NCBI GenBank assembly: GCA_003609755.1
Contig: AP017991.1
Coordinates: forward strand, 4,699,001 to 4,763,000
DNA: 64,000 nucleotides
Direction: 5' to 3'
DNA from: Planktothrix agardhii NIES-204
GTDB taxonomy: Bacteria > Cyanobacteriota > Cyanobacteriia > Cyanobacteriales > Microcoleaceae
This document shows, one piece after another, positions 7,843 to 16,992 of this stretch. The notes below the pieces were generated by a model. It saw only the letters and a program-made list of their open reading frames with translations, had not been told where the DNA came from and searched no databases. A program made the position numbers and the translations under genes. Numbering within the stretch: the first letter of the stretch is position 1; every line of letters starts with the position of its first letter.

Positions 7843-8459
7843 GAATCTTTAGCAACCCCATACAAATAATGTTCAAAGTTTTTAGAAAAATCTTTGGGTA
7901 ATTTTTCCCATTCTGCTTGAGAAACAGTTGTACCAATTTCTATGATTTTTTGCCAGAAAGGAAGCTGATAATTGTCATCTTCTAAATTCTTGCCCTTGTC
8001 CTTTTCAATAATTTTTTGTATGGCATAGTCTATATATTCTAAAATCTCTTGTTTTGCATCTTCTTTCAGAAAAATATTATTCTTAATTAAATTGAGAGAT
8101 TCAATTAAGCAGCTAGGAGATAAAGATAACGTATCAAGGATATTGGTTTGTAACGCTTCACGTAATGCTGTTTTATCATCTACAACTAAAGAGTATCCGA
8201 TTAAATATAGATAAAAACTAATATCACCAGTTATTTTTTCCTCCCTCTGTGAAGTTAAAAACAGATCAGGATGACTGTGCTTCAAAGATCGAATTGTATT
8301 TTCAATGATTAGTTTTTCATACTTCCCTAAATACTTAGCTGCTTCTAAGAGAGTTTCATTGGATTTTAACCATTCCATAAACTGCTGGAGTTCATGACTG
8401 GTCGGAAAAGGTTTTTCAGACTTTACAGATAGGATTGTACTATCAATATTGATTTCCAT
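7839..8459 (-). CDS. Phycobilisome-fold protein with antitoxin-like tail
   Basis: 206 residues. Residues 17-150 can be aligned by eye along the whole length of an allophycocyanin-type globin fold: SHELQQFMEWLKSNE with helix X/Y, YEKLIIENTIRSLKHSHPDL with helix A/B, GDISFYLYLIGYSLVVDD with the DLDYYLRLITYGIVAGD helix, and EYIDYAIQKI with the closing FDYLIGAM helix. The chromophore cysteine that precedes LRDLDYY is replaced (Ile76 region), so no bilin attachment is expected there; the only Cys is 117. The tail at 183-200 (WEKLP, then NFEHYLYG) resembles the C-terminal motif of small cyanobacterial antitoxin partners of PIN toxins. The gene is immediately upstream of, and overlaps, a PIN gene, so I infer an antitoxin role. 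Confidence 0.65.
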   Translation of the reverse strand: MEINIDSTILSVKSEKPFPTSHELQQFMEWLKSNETLLEAAKYLGKYEKLIIENTIRSLKHSHPDLFLTSQREEKITGDISFYLYLIGYSLVVDDKTALREALQTNILDTLSLSPSCLIESLNLIKNNIFLKEDAKQEILEYIDYAIQKIIEKDKGKNLEDDNYQLPFWQKIIEIGTTVSQAEWEKLPKDFSKNFEHYLYGVAKDS

Positions 8460-8591
8460 TTCTTTAACCTGTATTTTATTACTTTGATTTTTACTATCTA
8501 ATAATATAGTAACAGTCCCTTTTCAGATTCACAACTCCCAGATGCCAATGGTAACGCTAAGATAATTAAGGACTGTACCACTCGAAATGTA

Positions 8592-11555
8592 GTGAACTCA
8601 AAATTGCTCTCTGACCCCCTACCCTATCCCAACAACACCCCCAACACCATCCGCATTCGGGGGGCGAAACAACATAACTTGAAAAATGTTGATTTGGAGT
8701 TACCCCGCGATCGCCTGATCGTTTTTACGGGGGTTTCCGGCTCTGGGAAATCGTCCCTCGCCTTTGATACCATCTTCGCCGAAGGTCAGCGCCGCTATGT
8801 GGAGTCCCTGAGCGCCTACGCCCGCCAATTCCTGGGACAACTGGATAAACCCGACGTCGACGCGATCGATGGCTTGAGTCCCTCCATTTCCATTGACCAA
8901 AAATCCACCTCCCATAACCCTCGCTCTACCGTTGGGACGGTGACGGAGATTTATGATTATTTGCGGTTGCTATTTGGTCGGGCGGGACAGCCCCATTGTC
9001 CGATGTGCGATCGCAATATTGCGCCCCAAACTATTGATGAAATGTGCGATCGGATCATGGAACTTCCAGACCGGACAAAATTTATTATCCTGGCTCCGGT
9101 TGTTAGGGGGAAAAAAGGAACTCACCGCAAGTTATTATCTAGTTTAGCCTCCCAAGGATTTGTGCGCGTTAGGGTGAATAATGAGGTTTTGGAACTATCA
9201 GAAAATATTGAATTAGATAAAAACCATACCCATAATATTGAAATTGTTATTGACCGCTTAATTAAAAAACCAGGATTACAAGAACGTCTCGCCGATTCCT
9301 TAACTACCTGTTTAAAACAATCGAATGGAATTGCAATTATAAAACTCTTAGATGATAGATCAAATGAAAACTCTGAAGATCAAAAAGATCCAGAACATCG
9401 CGATCCTTTAGAACCAGATAACTTTGAAACCCCCTCAATTAAAGGCGTAGAATCTTTACAATTAATATTTTCAGAAAATTTTGCTTGTCCCGAACATGGG
9501 GCGGTAATGGAAGAACTTTCTCCTCGGTTATTTTCGTTTAATTCTCCCTTTGGTGCTTGTCCGAGTTGTCATGGTTTAGGACATCTAAAAACCTTTTCCC
9601 CAGAGTTAGTAATTCCCGACTTAACTCAACCAGTTTATACTGCAATTGCTCCTTGGTCAGAAAAGGATAATTCCTATTATTTATCAATATTGCATAGTAT
9701 CGGTCAAGCCTTTGGTTTCGAGATTACAACCCCTTGGAATCAACTCACAAAAGAACAACAACATATTATCCTTTATGGTTCAGAGGAACCTATTTTAATT
9801 GAAACCGATTCTCGCTATCGAGAAAATAAAGGATATTATCGACCCTACGCCGGGGTAATTCCATTATTACAACGTCAATATCAAGATAGTGCCTCCGAAT
9901 TACAAAAGCAAAAATTAGAACAATATTTAATTGATCAACCCTGCGAAGTTTGTCTGGGAAAACGACTCAAACCCGAAGCCCTAGCGGTGCGAGTGGGACA
10001 ATATCAAATAGATGAATTAACAGGAGTTTCAATTCAGGATTGTTTAAACCGAATTAATCAGTTAAACTTAACCGAAAGACAAGCAAAAATAGCGGAATTA
10101 GTCCTACGGGAAATTAGAGCCAGATTGCAATTTTTACTCGATGTAGGATTAGACTATTTAACCTTAGCTAGAACCGCATCTACCCTATCAGGAGGAGAAG
10201 CCCAACGCATTCGGTTAGCAACCCAAATTGGAGCGGGTTTAACGGGGGTTTTATATGTATTAGATGAACCCAGTATTGGGTTACATCAACGGGATAATAC
10301 AAAGTTATTAAATACCTTAATAAAATTACGGGATTTAGGTAACACTTTAATTGTAGTTGAACATGATGAAGAAACTATTCGGGCGGCGGATCATTTAGTG
10401 GATATTGGGCCGGGGGCGGGGGTGCATGGCGGTGAAATTGTTGCTCAAGGAAATATAGAGGTTTTATTAAAAACTGAGCGCTCTTTAACGGGTGCTTATT
10501 TATCAGGAAGAAAGCAAATTGAGACCCCCACAGAGAGGAGAATGGGGAATGGAAAACGGATTAAATTAATTAACGCTACCCGCAATAACTTAAATAATAT
10601 TACCGTCGAAATTCCGTTAGGAAAACTGGTTAGTATTACGGGGGTTTCTGGTTCAGGAAAATCAACCTTAATGAGTGAATTACTGTATCCGGCTTTACAA
10701 CATCATTTTACCAAAAAAGTGCCTTTTCCCAAGAATTTAAAAGCCATAGAAGGATTAGAAGTATTAGATAAAGTAATTGTAATTGATCAATCTCCCATTG
10801 GTCGAACCCCCAGATCTAACCCCGCAACTTATACCGGAGTTTTTGATATTATTCGAGAGGTTTTTACAGAAACAATTGAAGCAAAAGCTAGAGGTTATAA
10901 AGCCGGACAATTTTCTTTTAATGTTAAAGGGGGGCGTTGTGAAGCCTGCGGCGGACAAGGAGTAAATATAATTGAAATGAACTTTTTACCCGATGTTTAT
11001 GTGCAGTGTGAAGTGTGCAAAGGAGCCAGATATAACAGGGAAACCTTACAGGTAAAATATAAAGGATATTCGATAGCAGATGTGTTAAATATGCCCGTAG
11101 AAACAGCTTTAGAAGTGTTTCAAAATATCCCCAGGGCGGCAGGTCGGTTACAAACTTTAGTGGATGTCGGTTTGGGTTATATTCAGTTAGGACAACCCGC
11201 CCCAACGCTATCAGGAGGAGAAGCCCAACGGGTTAAATTAGCATCGGAATTATCTAAAAGAGCCACGGGAAAAACGTTATATTTAATTGACGAACCTACA
11301 ACGGGTTTATCCTTTTATGACGTGCATCAATTATTAAATGTATTGCAAAGATTAGTGGATAAAGGTAATTCTATTTTAGTAATTGAACATAATTTAGATG
11401 TAATTCGTTGTGCAGATTGGGTAATTGATTTAGGGCCAGAGGGGGGAGATAAAGGGGGGGAATTAATTGCCGAAGGAACCCCGGAAGATATTGTTAAAAA
11501 TGATAAATCTTACACGGGAATATATTTAAAACAGGTGTTAAAACAACATATATAG
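8592..11555 (+). CDS. uvrA: UvrABC excision nuclease subunit A
   Basis: 987 residues, full length. Two ABC ATPase halves: Walker A FTGVSGSGKSSLAFDTIFAE near residue 45 and ITGVSGSGKSTL near residue 685, signatures LSGGEAQRIRLA and LSGGEAQRVKLA, each followed by its Walker B. Zinc-binding pairs are visible at CPMCDR, CPSCHGLG and CEACGGQG...CEVCKG. UvrA recognises bulky DNA lesions with UvrB in nucleotide excision repair. The GTG at 8592 is the most upstream start that keeps the usual short N-terminal extension; it has no strong ribosome-binding site. The first 400 bp are noticeably more G/C-rich than the rest. Confidence 0.96.
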   Translation: MNSKLLSDPLPYPNNTPNTIRIRGAKQHNLKNVDLELPRDRLIVFTGVSGSGKSSLAFDTIFAEGQRRYVESLSAYARQFLGQLDKPDVDAIDGLSPSISIDQKSTSHNPRSTVGTVTEIYDYLRLLFGRAGQPHCPMCDRNIAPQTIDEMCDRIMELPDRTKFIILAPVVRGKKGTHRKLLSSLASQGFVRVRVNNEVLELSENIELDKNHTHNIEIVIDRLIKKPGLQERLADSLTTCLKQSNGIAIIKLLDDRSNENSEDQKDPEHRDPLEPDNFETPSIKGVESLQLIFSENFACPEHGAVMEELSPRLFSFNSPFGACPSCHGLGHLKTFSPELVIPDLTQPVYTAIAPWSEKDNSYYLSILHSIGQAFGFEITTPWNQLTKEQQHIILYGSEEPILIETDSRYRENKGYYRPYAGVIPLLQRQYQDSASELQKQKLEQYLIDQPCEVCLGKRLKPEALAVRVGQYQIDELTGVSIQDCLNRINQLNLTERQAKIAELVLREIRARLQFLLDVGLDYLTLARTASTLSGGEAQRIRLATQIGAGLTGVLYVLDEPSIGLHQRDNTKLLNTLIKLRDLGNTLIVVEHDEETIRAADHLVDIGPGAGVHGGEIVAQGNIEVLLKTERSLTGAYLSGRKQIETPTERRMGNGKRIKLINATRNNLNNITVEIPLGKLVSITGVSGSGKSTLMSELLYPALQHHFTKKVPFPKNLKAIEGLEVLDKVIVIDQSPIGRTPRSNPATYTGVFDIIREVFTETIEAKARGYKAGQFSFNVKGGRCEACGGQGVNIIEMNFLPDVYVQCEVCKGARYNRETLQVKYKGYSIADVLNMPVETALEVFQNIPRAAGRLQTLVDVGLGYIQLGQPAPTLSGGEAQRVKLASELSKRATGKTLYLIDEPTTGLSFYDVHQLLNVLQRLVDKGNSILVIEHNLDVIRCADWVIDLGPEGGDKGGELIAEGTPEDIVKNDKSYTGIYLKQVLKQHI

Positions 11556-11641
11556 CAGGGAACAGGGAACAGTTCCCCAAGCCCCCCGTACACGCAGGGC
11601 TGTTTCATTCTCTAGGAAAAACTGTGTGACCTCTCCCCCAA

Positions 11642-11730
11642 CCCCTCTCCTCGCAGGAGAGGGGGGACTAATTATTACTATTAAACATAAAAAATTATTT
11701 ATTACTCCCCCTTCCCTAGTAGGGAAGGGG
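11642..11730. repeat. Two perfect G/C palindromes in the uvrA-PBP spacer
   Basis: CCCCTCTCCT / AGGAGAGGGG (11642-11664, 3-base loop) and CCCCTTCCCTA / TAGGGAAGGGG (11708-11730, 1-base centre). Both lie between the converging ends of uvrA and the penicillin-binding protein gene; the spacer also holds fragments of the CCCCCCGT/GGGGGG dispersed repeat. They could act as bidirectional terminators, although no long T-run follows. Confidence 0.7.
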
Positions 11731-11794
11731 CTTGGGGGGTTAGGTCTTAGGGGTTGGCAATGGAAAATGAAACAGCCCTGGGGGTTTGGGGGGG

Positions 11795-13588
11795 CTATTT
11801 CCTATTGCTAAAATAGGTTTTAAAAATATCCTGAGCAATCGGAGCCGCAGAAACCGCCCCATATCCTCCGGCTTCGACCAAAACAGCGATCGCAATTTCC
11901 GGTTTATTCGCAGGCCCAAACCCCACATACATCGCATTATCAGGCTGTCCATGGATTTCCACGGTTCCTGTTTTACCTCCCGTTAAAGGAATTGAACCAT
12001 CATTTAATCCCCGTCCAGTTCCTTCTTTTACTACATCAATTAACCCAGCTTGAATCAGATTTAAAGTAGATACAGAAATCTTAGTTTTAATCGGTTTTGT
12101 TTGAATTGTATTAGTTTGAGATGTTAATAAATGGGGTTGAACTCGCCAACCACTATTAGCCACGGTAGAAACCATCACAGCTAATTCTAACGGGGTGACT
12201 AAGACTAAACCTTGACCAATTGCCATGGTCACCGTATCCCCAATATACCAAGGTTCGCCATATAATTTTTCTTTCTCTTTAGGAGTAGGAATTTGCCCGG
12301 GATTTGCGCCATCTAACCCCAATAAATCCAAATTAATTGTCCCAGCAATTCCTAATTCTTTACCCCATTTAGCAATATTTTCTGGCCCCGTTTTCACCCC
12401 AACCTGATAGAAAAAGGTATTACTACTAAAAGCTAAAGCTTCTTTAAATCCAATTATACCATAACCTTTTCCATGTTCATTAAAAGAAATTCCCCCAAAT
12501 TTAATTGATGTAGCAGTAGGGATTTTAGAAGTAATGGAAAAATTCCCCGATTCAATTCCCGCCGTGGTGGTGACAATCTTAAAGGTACTACCCGGAGGAT
12601 ATCCCTGTAAAGCTCGATTTAATAACGGTTGTTCCGCACTTTGTAGCTTTTTCCAGTCCTGATTTGTTACCTGATTTATAAATAAATTAGGATCAAAAGT
12701 TGGGCCACTAGCTAATGCTAAAATAGCTCCGGTTTTAACATCTAAAACCACCACCGCTCCCCGACGATTTGCTAAGGATTTTTCGGCGGTTTTTTGTAAT
12801 TCTAAATCTATGGTTAACTGCACCGATTGACCCGGTTTAGGAGATTGCAACCCTAACTCTTGAATTTCCTGACCTTTGGCATCGACTTCAATTAATCTAT
12901 TCCCCCAAATACCTTTTATTTGGGAATTTACTAATTTTTCAACTCCCATTTTTCCGACCATCATTCCCATCGGATAATTAGGATTTGCTTTTAATTCTTC
13001 CGGTGTTGCCTCTCCAATATAACCTAAAATATGAGCCGCTAATTTTCCATTAGGATAATGACGCCGAGATTCTCCCCGCACTTCAACACCATGTAAATTT
13101 TCCACTTTTTCTGCTAAACCAATAAACATTTCAGCAGAAAGATTCGGACTCACTCTGACTGGAATTCGAGATCTATATCCAGTTTTTTCTAATTTTTGCA
13201 GAATCTCAGAAGCGGGAAGATTTAAAATAGCATGGAGTTGTTCCGCCGTGATTTTCCATTGTTCAGGAGACTGTTCTTGGGGCCATAAATATACGGAACG
13301 CGAGAGTTGACTTCCCGCTAATAAATCCCCTTTTCGGTCTAAAATTTGACCCCGTTTAGCCGGGACAGGAATCAGACGTAAACGGTTATTTTCCGCCCGA
13401 ATACGATTATATTCTCCCTCGATTAATTGTAACTGTATCAGTTTAATTCCTAAACATCCAAAAAAACACCCAATTAATAATAATAAAATCACCCCTTTAT
13501 GAGTCCGACGACGTTGGATGATTGAATTTTGTTGGGTTGGGATTGTCAGATATGGAGATTTAGACGGAAATAGAGATTCGTTAGCCAT
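11795..13588 (-). CDS. mrdA: Penicillin-binding protein 2 (class B transpeptidase)
   Basis: 597 residues: one N-terminal membrane segment (about 31-52), a class-B dimerisation domain with RGQILDRKGDLLA, and a C-terminal transpeptidase with the three active-site motifs PPGSTFKIV (catalytic Ser), SSN (in AFSSNTFFYQVG) and GGKTGTVE. It cross-links peptidoglycan at the periplasmic face, most probably in the elongation machinery with RodA, as its layout is that of PBP2/MrdA rather than FtsI (no PASTA domain). No mre or rod genes are nearby. The start ATG is clear. Confidence 0.92.
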   Translation of the reverse strand: MANESLFPSKSPYLTIPTQQNSIIQRRRTHKGVILLLLIGCFFGCLGIKLIQLQLIEGEYNRIRAENNRLRLIPVPAKRGQILDRKGDLLAGSQLSRSVYLWPQEQSPEQWKITAEQLHAILNLPASEILQKLEKTGYRSRIPVRVSPNLSAEMFIGLAEKVENLHGVEVRGESRRHYPNGKLAAHILGYIGEATPEELKANPNYPMGMMVGKMGVEKLVNSQIKGIWGNRLIEVDAKGQEIQELGLQSPKPGQSVQLTIDLELQKTAEKSLANRRGAVVVLDVKTGAILALASGPTFDPNLFINQVTNQDWKKLQSAEQPLLNRALQGYPPGSTFKIVTTTAGIESGNFSITSKIPTATSIKFGGISFNEHGKGYGIIGFKEALAFSSNTFFYQVGVKTGPENIAKWGKELGIAGTINLDLLGLDGANPGQIPTPKEKEKLYGEPWYIGDTVTMAIGQGLVLVTPLELAVMVSTVANSGWRVQPHLLTSQTNTIQTKPIKTKISVSTLNLIQAGLIDVVKEGTGRGLNDGSIPLTGGKTGTVEIHGQPDNAMYVGFGPANKPEIAIAVLVEAGGYGAVSAAPIAQDIFKTYFSNRK

Positions 13589-13692
13589 AGTTAAGAAATT
13601 CTTAGGTTAAACTTCATTATTCTTAATTGTTAATTCCGGTTTCTTGCCTTAAAATCAGAACAAACTGCCACGTTTTCATGGGGGTCAGATGA

Positions 13693-16083
13693 ATGAGTAG
13701 TAGTCATCATCTTGTTTTTCCTCCCCAGAGTTACTCTGGGGAATCCCTTACCACCTCTGAGGTTTTAACTCAACTGAATTCTCCTAACCGTGATGTTGCT
13801 GTTGGGAATGATTTGCTGATGTTTTTGGCTATACAAGCTCTACAAAGACAAGTTCCCCCCCGTCTGAAAGCTTTTGATGATTTTACGACCGAATTTCAAC
13901 GGGAAATCTGCAACTATTTTGGCAGTTATCAACAGACCTGTATTTTGATCAATCAATTATTAATAACTGTTGAAAATCTGAATATTATTACTCAATATTG
14001 TCAACAAAGTTCTCTAGGAAAAAAACTACCCAACGCTTTATATATTCATCGTTCAGCTTTACCTGAGTTAAATATTGTATTAAGAATATACGAACAATTA
14101 AGTCGCTTTTATTTACCTTCATTCAAACCATTTACTCTGATTAAATTTCATACCAATCAATCATTAATTTCTTATTTGTTTTATCCTGATTTTGATCAAG
14201 ATCCCCATCCTGCCTTAACAGCTAGTTTTCAAGTAAATGTTAAAACCGGACAGGTAAATATTATGGATTATTCTAATAGTGATAATCCTCCAATTTTACA
14301 TCGAAAAGAAACCTTTGTAACTGCCAATTATCCCAATTACCAAACGTTTAAACAACTAACCAAAACCGAAGAACGATTAGGATTATTAGAAATACCTAAA
14401 CTTTCATCACTTCAAGAATTTGTTCACCCAGAAACCCGTTTATATCGAACCATTGGAACTCGTAAAGGTTGGCAACAACACTTACATAAACATGAGGTAG
14501 AAATCTATGATCATCGAGTGATGAAACTTTCAGAAATTACTAATGATTTAACCGAATTTAATTCCGAAAATGCCTTGCATTTTTCACCAAAAATCGAACG
14601 TCATCGCGCCGCTATTCCGCGTAAAAATTTATCCCGTCCGGTGCGTTTAGCCCTGGAAGCGGAAGTATTTCAAGAACATAGCACTTTTTTTGATTATGGT
14701 TGTGGATATGGGGGAGATATTCAACGGTTAGCTGAACAGGGGTATACAGGGAGCGGATGGGATCCTTATTATTTTCCACAGACTCCCCAAATAGAATCGG
14801 ATATTGTGAATTTGGGATATGTAATTAATGTAATTGAATGTCAAAATGAACGACGGGAAGCCTTAATTCAAGCATGGAATTTAGCTCAAAAAGTTTTAAT
14901 TGTTGCAGCCCAAGTATTAGTGGATGCTCAAGAAAAAGGGATTATGGTGTATGGAGATGGGGTGATTACCAGTCGCAATACCTTTCAAAAATATTATCAA
15001 CAGGAAGAACTTAAAGTTTATATTGATCAAGCCTTAACTGTTGATGCAATTCCCTTGGATTTAGGGGTTTATATTGTATTTAGAGATGAGAGCGAAGCCG
15101 AAAAATTTCGAGCTTCTCGCTTCCGATCTCGGTTAACTTCTCCCCGAATTCGTTTAAACTTAAAACGGTTTGAAGATTATCAAGAATTACTCCAACCTTT
15201 AATTGAATTTATCAGCGATCACGGTCGTTTACCCGTGGAAACTGAACTTCCAGAAGCCGAACAAATTCAACAGGAATTTGGCACTATTAAACGAGCTTTT
15301 CAAATTATTTTACAAGTTACAAATCCCGAAGAATGGGACGTAATCGCCCATAAACGCCGTCAAGATTTACTGGTTTATATTGCCTTAAGTCGATTTAGTC
15401 GTCGTCCGAAACTGTTTCAACTTTCAGAAGCAATGAAAAATGATATAAAAGGTTTATTCGGTAGTTATAGAAAATCTTGTGATTTAGCAGATTTAATGTT
15501 ATATACTCTGGGTGATCCTAAAATTATTGCCAATCATTGCCAAAACAGTGAAGTAGGTCAAAAACGAGCCAATTCCCTCTGGATTCATATTTGCGCACTG
15601 GAAAAACTATCTCCATTACTGCGACTCTATGAAGGATGTGCTAGTCAAACCCTGGGTCGTCCTGAAGGGGCAAACTTAATTAAGTTTCATATCAAAACTC
15701 CCAAAATTTCCTATTTATTTTCCGCAGATTTTGATCTCGAAACCCATCCGACCCTAAGTAACTGTATGCAAATTGACCTGCGGGATCTTCATGTTAGCTA
15801 TCAAACTTATGATGGCCCCAACCCTCCAATTTTGCATCGTAAACACACCTTAGTCACCCCAGAGTATCCCCACCATCAACAGTTGGTAAAACTCTCTGAC
15901 CAAGAGGAAAAATGGGGGCTATTCGATAACTTTGGGTTGATTCAAACGCGCCTGGGTTGGTTAAAATGTTTAGAAGATCATTGTGCTCAAATCAGGGGTT
16001 ATCGTGTCTACTGGCGTACTGATGCGGATCCTTATCGGGTAAAATTATTACGTTCCGCTCGTCGGAATCGCAATAAATTATAG
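13693..16083 (+). CDS. Methyltransferase related to the DNA-phosphorothioation-associated family, with duplicated flanking domain
   Basis: 796 residues. The centre (about 315-480) is a Rossmann methyltransferase: motif I FFDYGCGYGGDI near residue 332, preceded by HRAAIPRKNLSRPVRLALEA, which is typical of the putative methyltransferases annotated as associated with DNA phosphorothioation. On either side lies a copy of the same roughly 200-residue domain: FGSYQQ / FGSYRK (76 and 588), LIKFHTN / LIKFHIK, ISYLFYPDFD / ISYLFSADFD, NPPILHRK in both, then GTRKGWQQHL / QTRLGWLKCL. No dnd genes are in the window. It may therefore work alone or with a distant partner. The substrate is unknown. The start ATG at 13693 follows a GGGGGTCAG stretch. 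Confidence 0.75.
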   Translation: MSSSHHLVFPPQSYSGESLTTSEVLTQLNSPNRDVAVGNDLLMFLAIQALQRQVPPRLKAFDDFTTEFQREICNYFGSYQQTCILINQLLITVENLNIITQYCQQSSLGKKLPNALYIHRSALPELNIVLRIYEQLSRFYLPSFKPFTLIKFHTNQSLISYLFYPDFDQDPHPALTASFQVNVKTGQVNIMDYSNSDNPPILHRKETFVTANYPNYQTFKQLTKTEERLGLLEIPKLSSLQEFVHPETRLYRTIGTRKGWQQHLHKHEVEIYDHRVMKLSEITNDLTEFNSENALHFSPKIERHRAAIPRKNLSRPVRLALEAEVFQEHSTFFDYGCGYGGDIQRLAEQGYTGSGWDPYYFPQTPQIESDIVNLGYVINVIECQNERREALIQAWNLAQKVLIVAAQVLVDAQEKGIMVYGDGVITSRNTFQKYYQQEELKVYIDQALTVDAIPLDLGVYIVFRDESEAEKFRASRFRSRLTSPRIRLNLKRFEDYQELLQPLIEFISDHGRLPVETELPEAEQIQQEFGTIKRAFQIILQVTNPEEWDVIAHKRRQDLLVYIALSRFSRRPKLFQLSEAMKNDIKGLFGSYRKSCDLADLMLYTLGDPKIIANHCQNSEVGQKRANSLWIHICALEKLSPLLRLYEGCASQTLGRPEGANLIKFHIKTPKISYLFSADFDLETHPTLSNCMQIDLRDLHVSYQTYDGPNPPILHRKHTLVTPEYPHHQQLVKLSDQEEKWGLFDNFGLIQTRLGWLKCLEDHCAQIRGYRVYWRTDADPYRVKLLRSARRNRNKL

Positions 16084-16165
16084 ATTTTAACCCCGATATC
16101 TTTGTTCATCAGTAGCAAATTTATTGTCGAGTCAGGGTAACACGAATTAGATTAAACATTAAACA

Positions 16166-16963
16166 ATGGATATTAAACAATTACTAGAAAAATACGCCCA
16201 CGGGGAAAGGGATTTTCGAGGTGCCATCTTAATTGGGATTCAACTCAATGGCGTTGATTTAAGTAGTGTCGATTTAAGTGGAGCAAATTTGATTAATGCC
16301 GACTTGCAAGAAGCGGATTTAAGCGAAGCCGATTTGACCGGGGTTAACCTAATTAATGCTAATTTAAGTGGCGCTGATTTAAGTGGTTCTGATCTAAGTC
16401 GCGCCTATCTGAATGGAGCTAAATTAGTTGGTGCTTATCTTAACCGCACCCATTTAATTAATACCTATTTAAGTGGAGCTAATTTAATTTATACTAAACT
16501 AATTGGAGCTAATTTAACCGGGGCTAATCTAACTAATGTTAAATTAATTAATGCGAATTTGACTAGGGCAATTTTGACCAATTCTAATCTCACTGGAGTT
16601 AATTTAATTGGGGCTGATCTCACAAGTGCTAACCTTTTAGGGGCCGATCTTAGGGGTGCAAATTTAAGTGGAACCTTAATTGATGAAACCACCCAACTGA
16701 GTGATAAATGGCGACTGGTTCAAGAAATTGTCACCCAGGGGGGAATAGAACGGGATTTACGTTATGCAGATTTGAAAGAAACTAATTTAATTGGAGCAAA
16801 TTTAACCCGCGCTAATTTAAGTGATGCGGATTTAAGCGGTTCTAATTTAAGTGGAATTTATCTCACCGATACAATTGTTGAAAATGCCAAATTTGTCGGT
16901 GTTGTCGGACTCTCTCCCGAAGCTAAATTAAACCTCAAACAACGGGGGGCTATATTAGATTAG
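16166..16963 (+). CDS. Pentapeptide-repeat protein
   Basis: 265 residues, almost entirely A(D/N)LXX-type pentapeptides (LSGANLINADLQEADLSEAD and so on), which form a right-handed quadrilateral beta helix of roughly 40 repeats. A non-repeat insert of about 25 residues sits at 174-200 (DETTQLSDKWRL), a common break in cyanobacterial members. The short N-terminal helix (MDIKQLLEKYAHGERDFRGA) is also common. No signal peptide is visible, so it should be cytoplasmic. The function of most such proteins is unknown. The strong repeat composition creates a long open frame on the opposite strand that I do not accept. Confidence 0.92.
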   Translation: MDIKQLLEKYAHGERDFRGAILIGIQLNGVDLSSVDLSGANLINADLQEADLSEADLTGVNLINANLSGADLSGSDLSRAYLNGAKLVGAYLNRTHLINTYLSGANLIYTKLIGANLTGANLTNVKLINANLTRAILTNSNLTGVNLIGADLTSANLLGADLRGANLSGTLIDETTQLSDKWRLVQEIVTQGGIERDLRYADLKETNLIGANLTRANLSDADLSGSNLSGIYLTDTIVENAKFVGVVGLSPEAKLNLKQRGAILD

Positions 16964-16992
16964 GAATGAATTTTCTCTTGATCAATCTCTAC

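Noticed and set aside
10924-11205. Minus-strand frame in uvrA
   Set aside because: Lies wholly within uvrA domain II and shows no protein-like pattern.
16489-16692. Antisense open frame of 67 codons
   Set aside because: It is a shadow of the pentapeptide repeat periodicity on the other strand.
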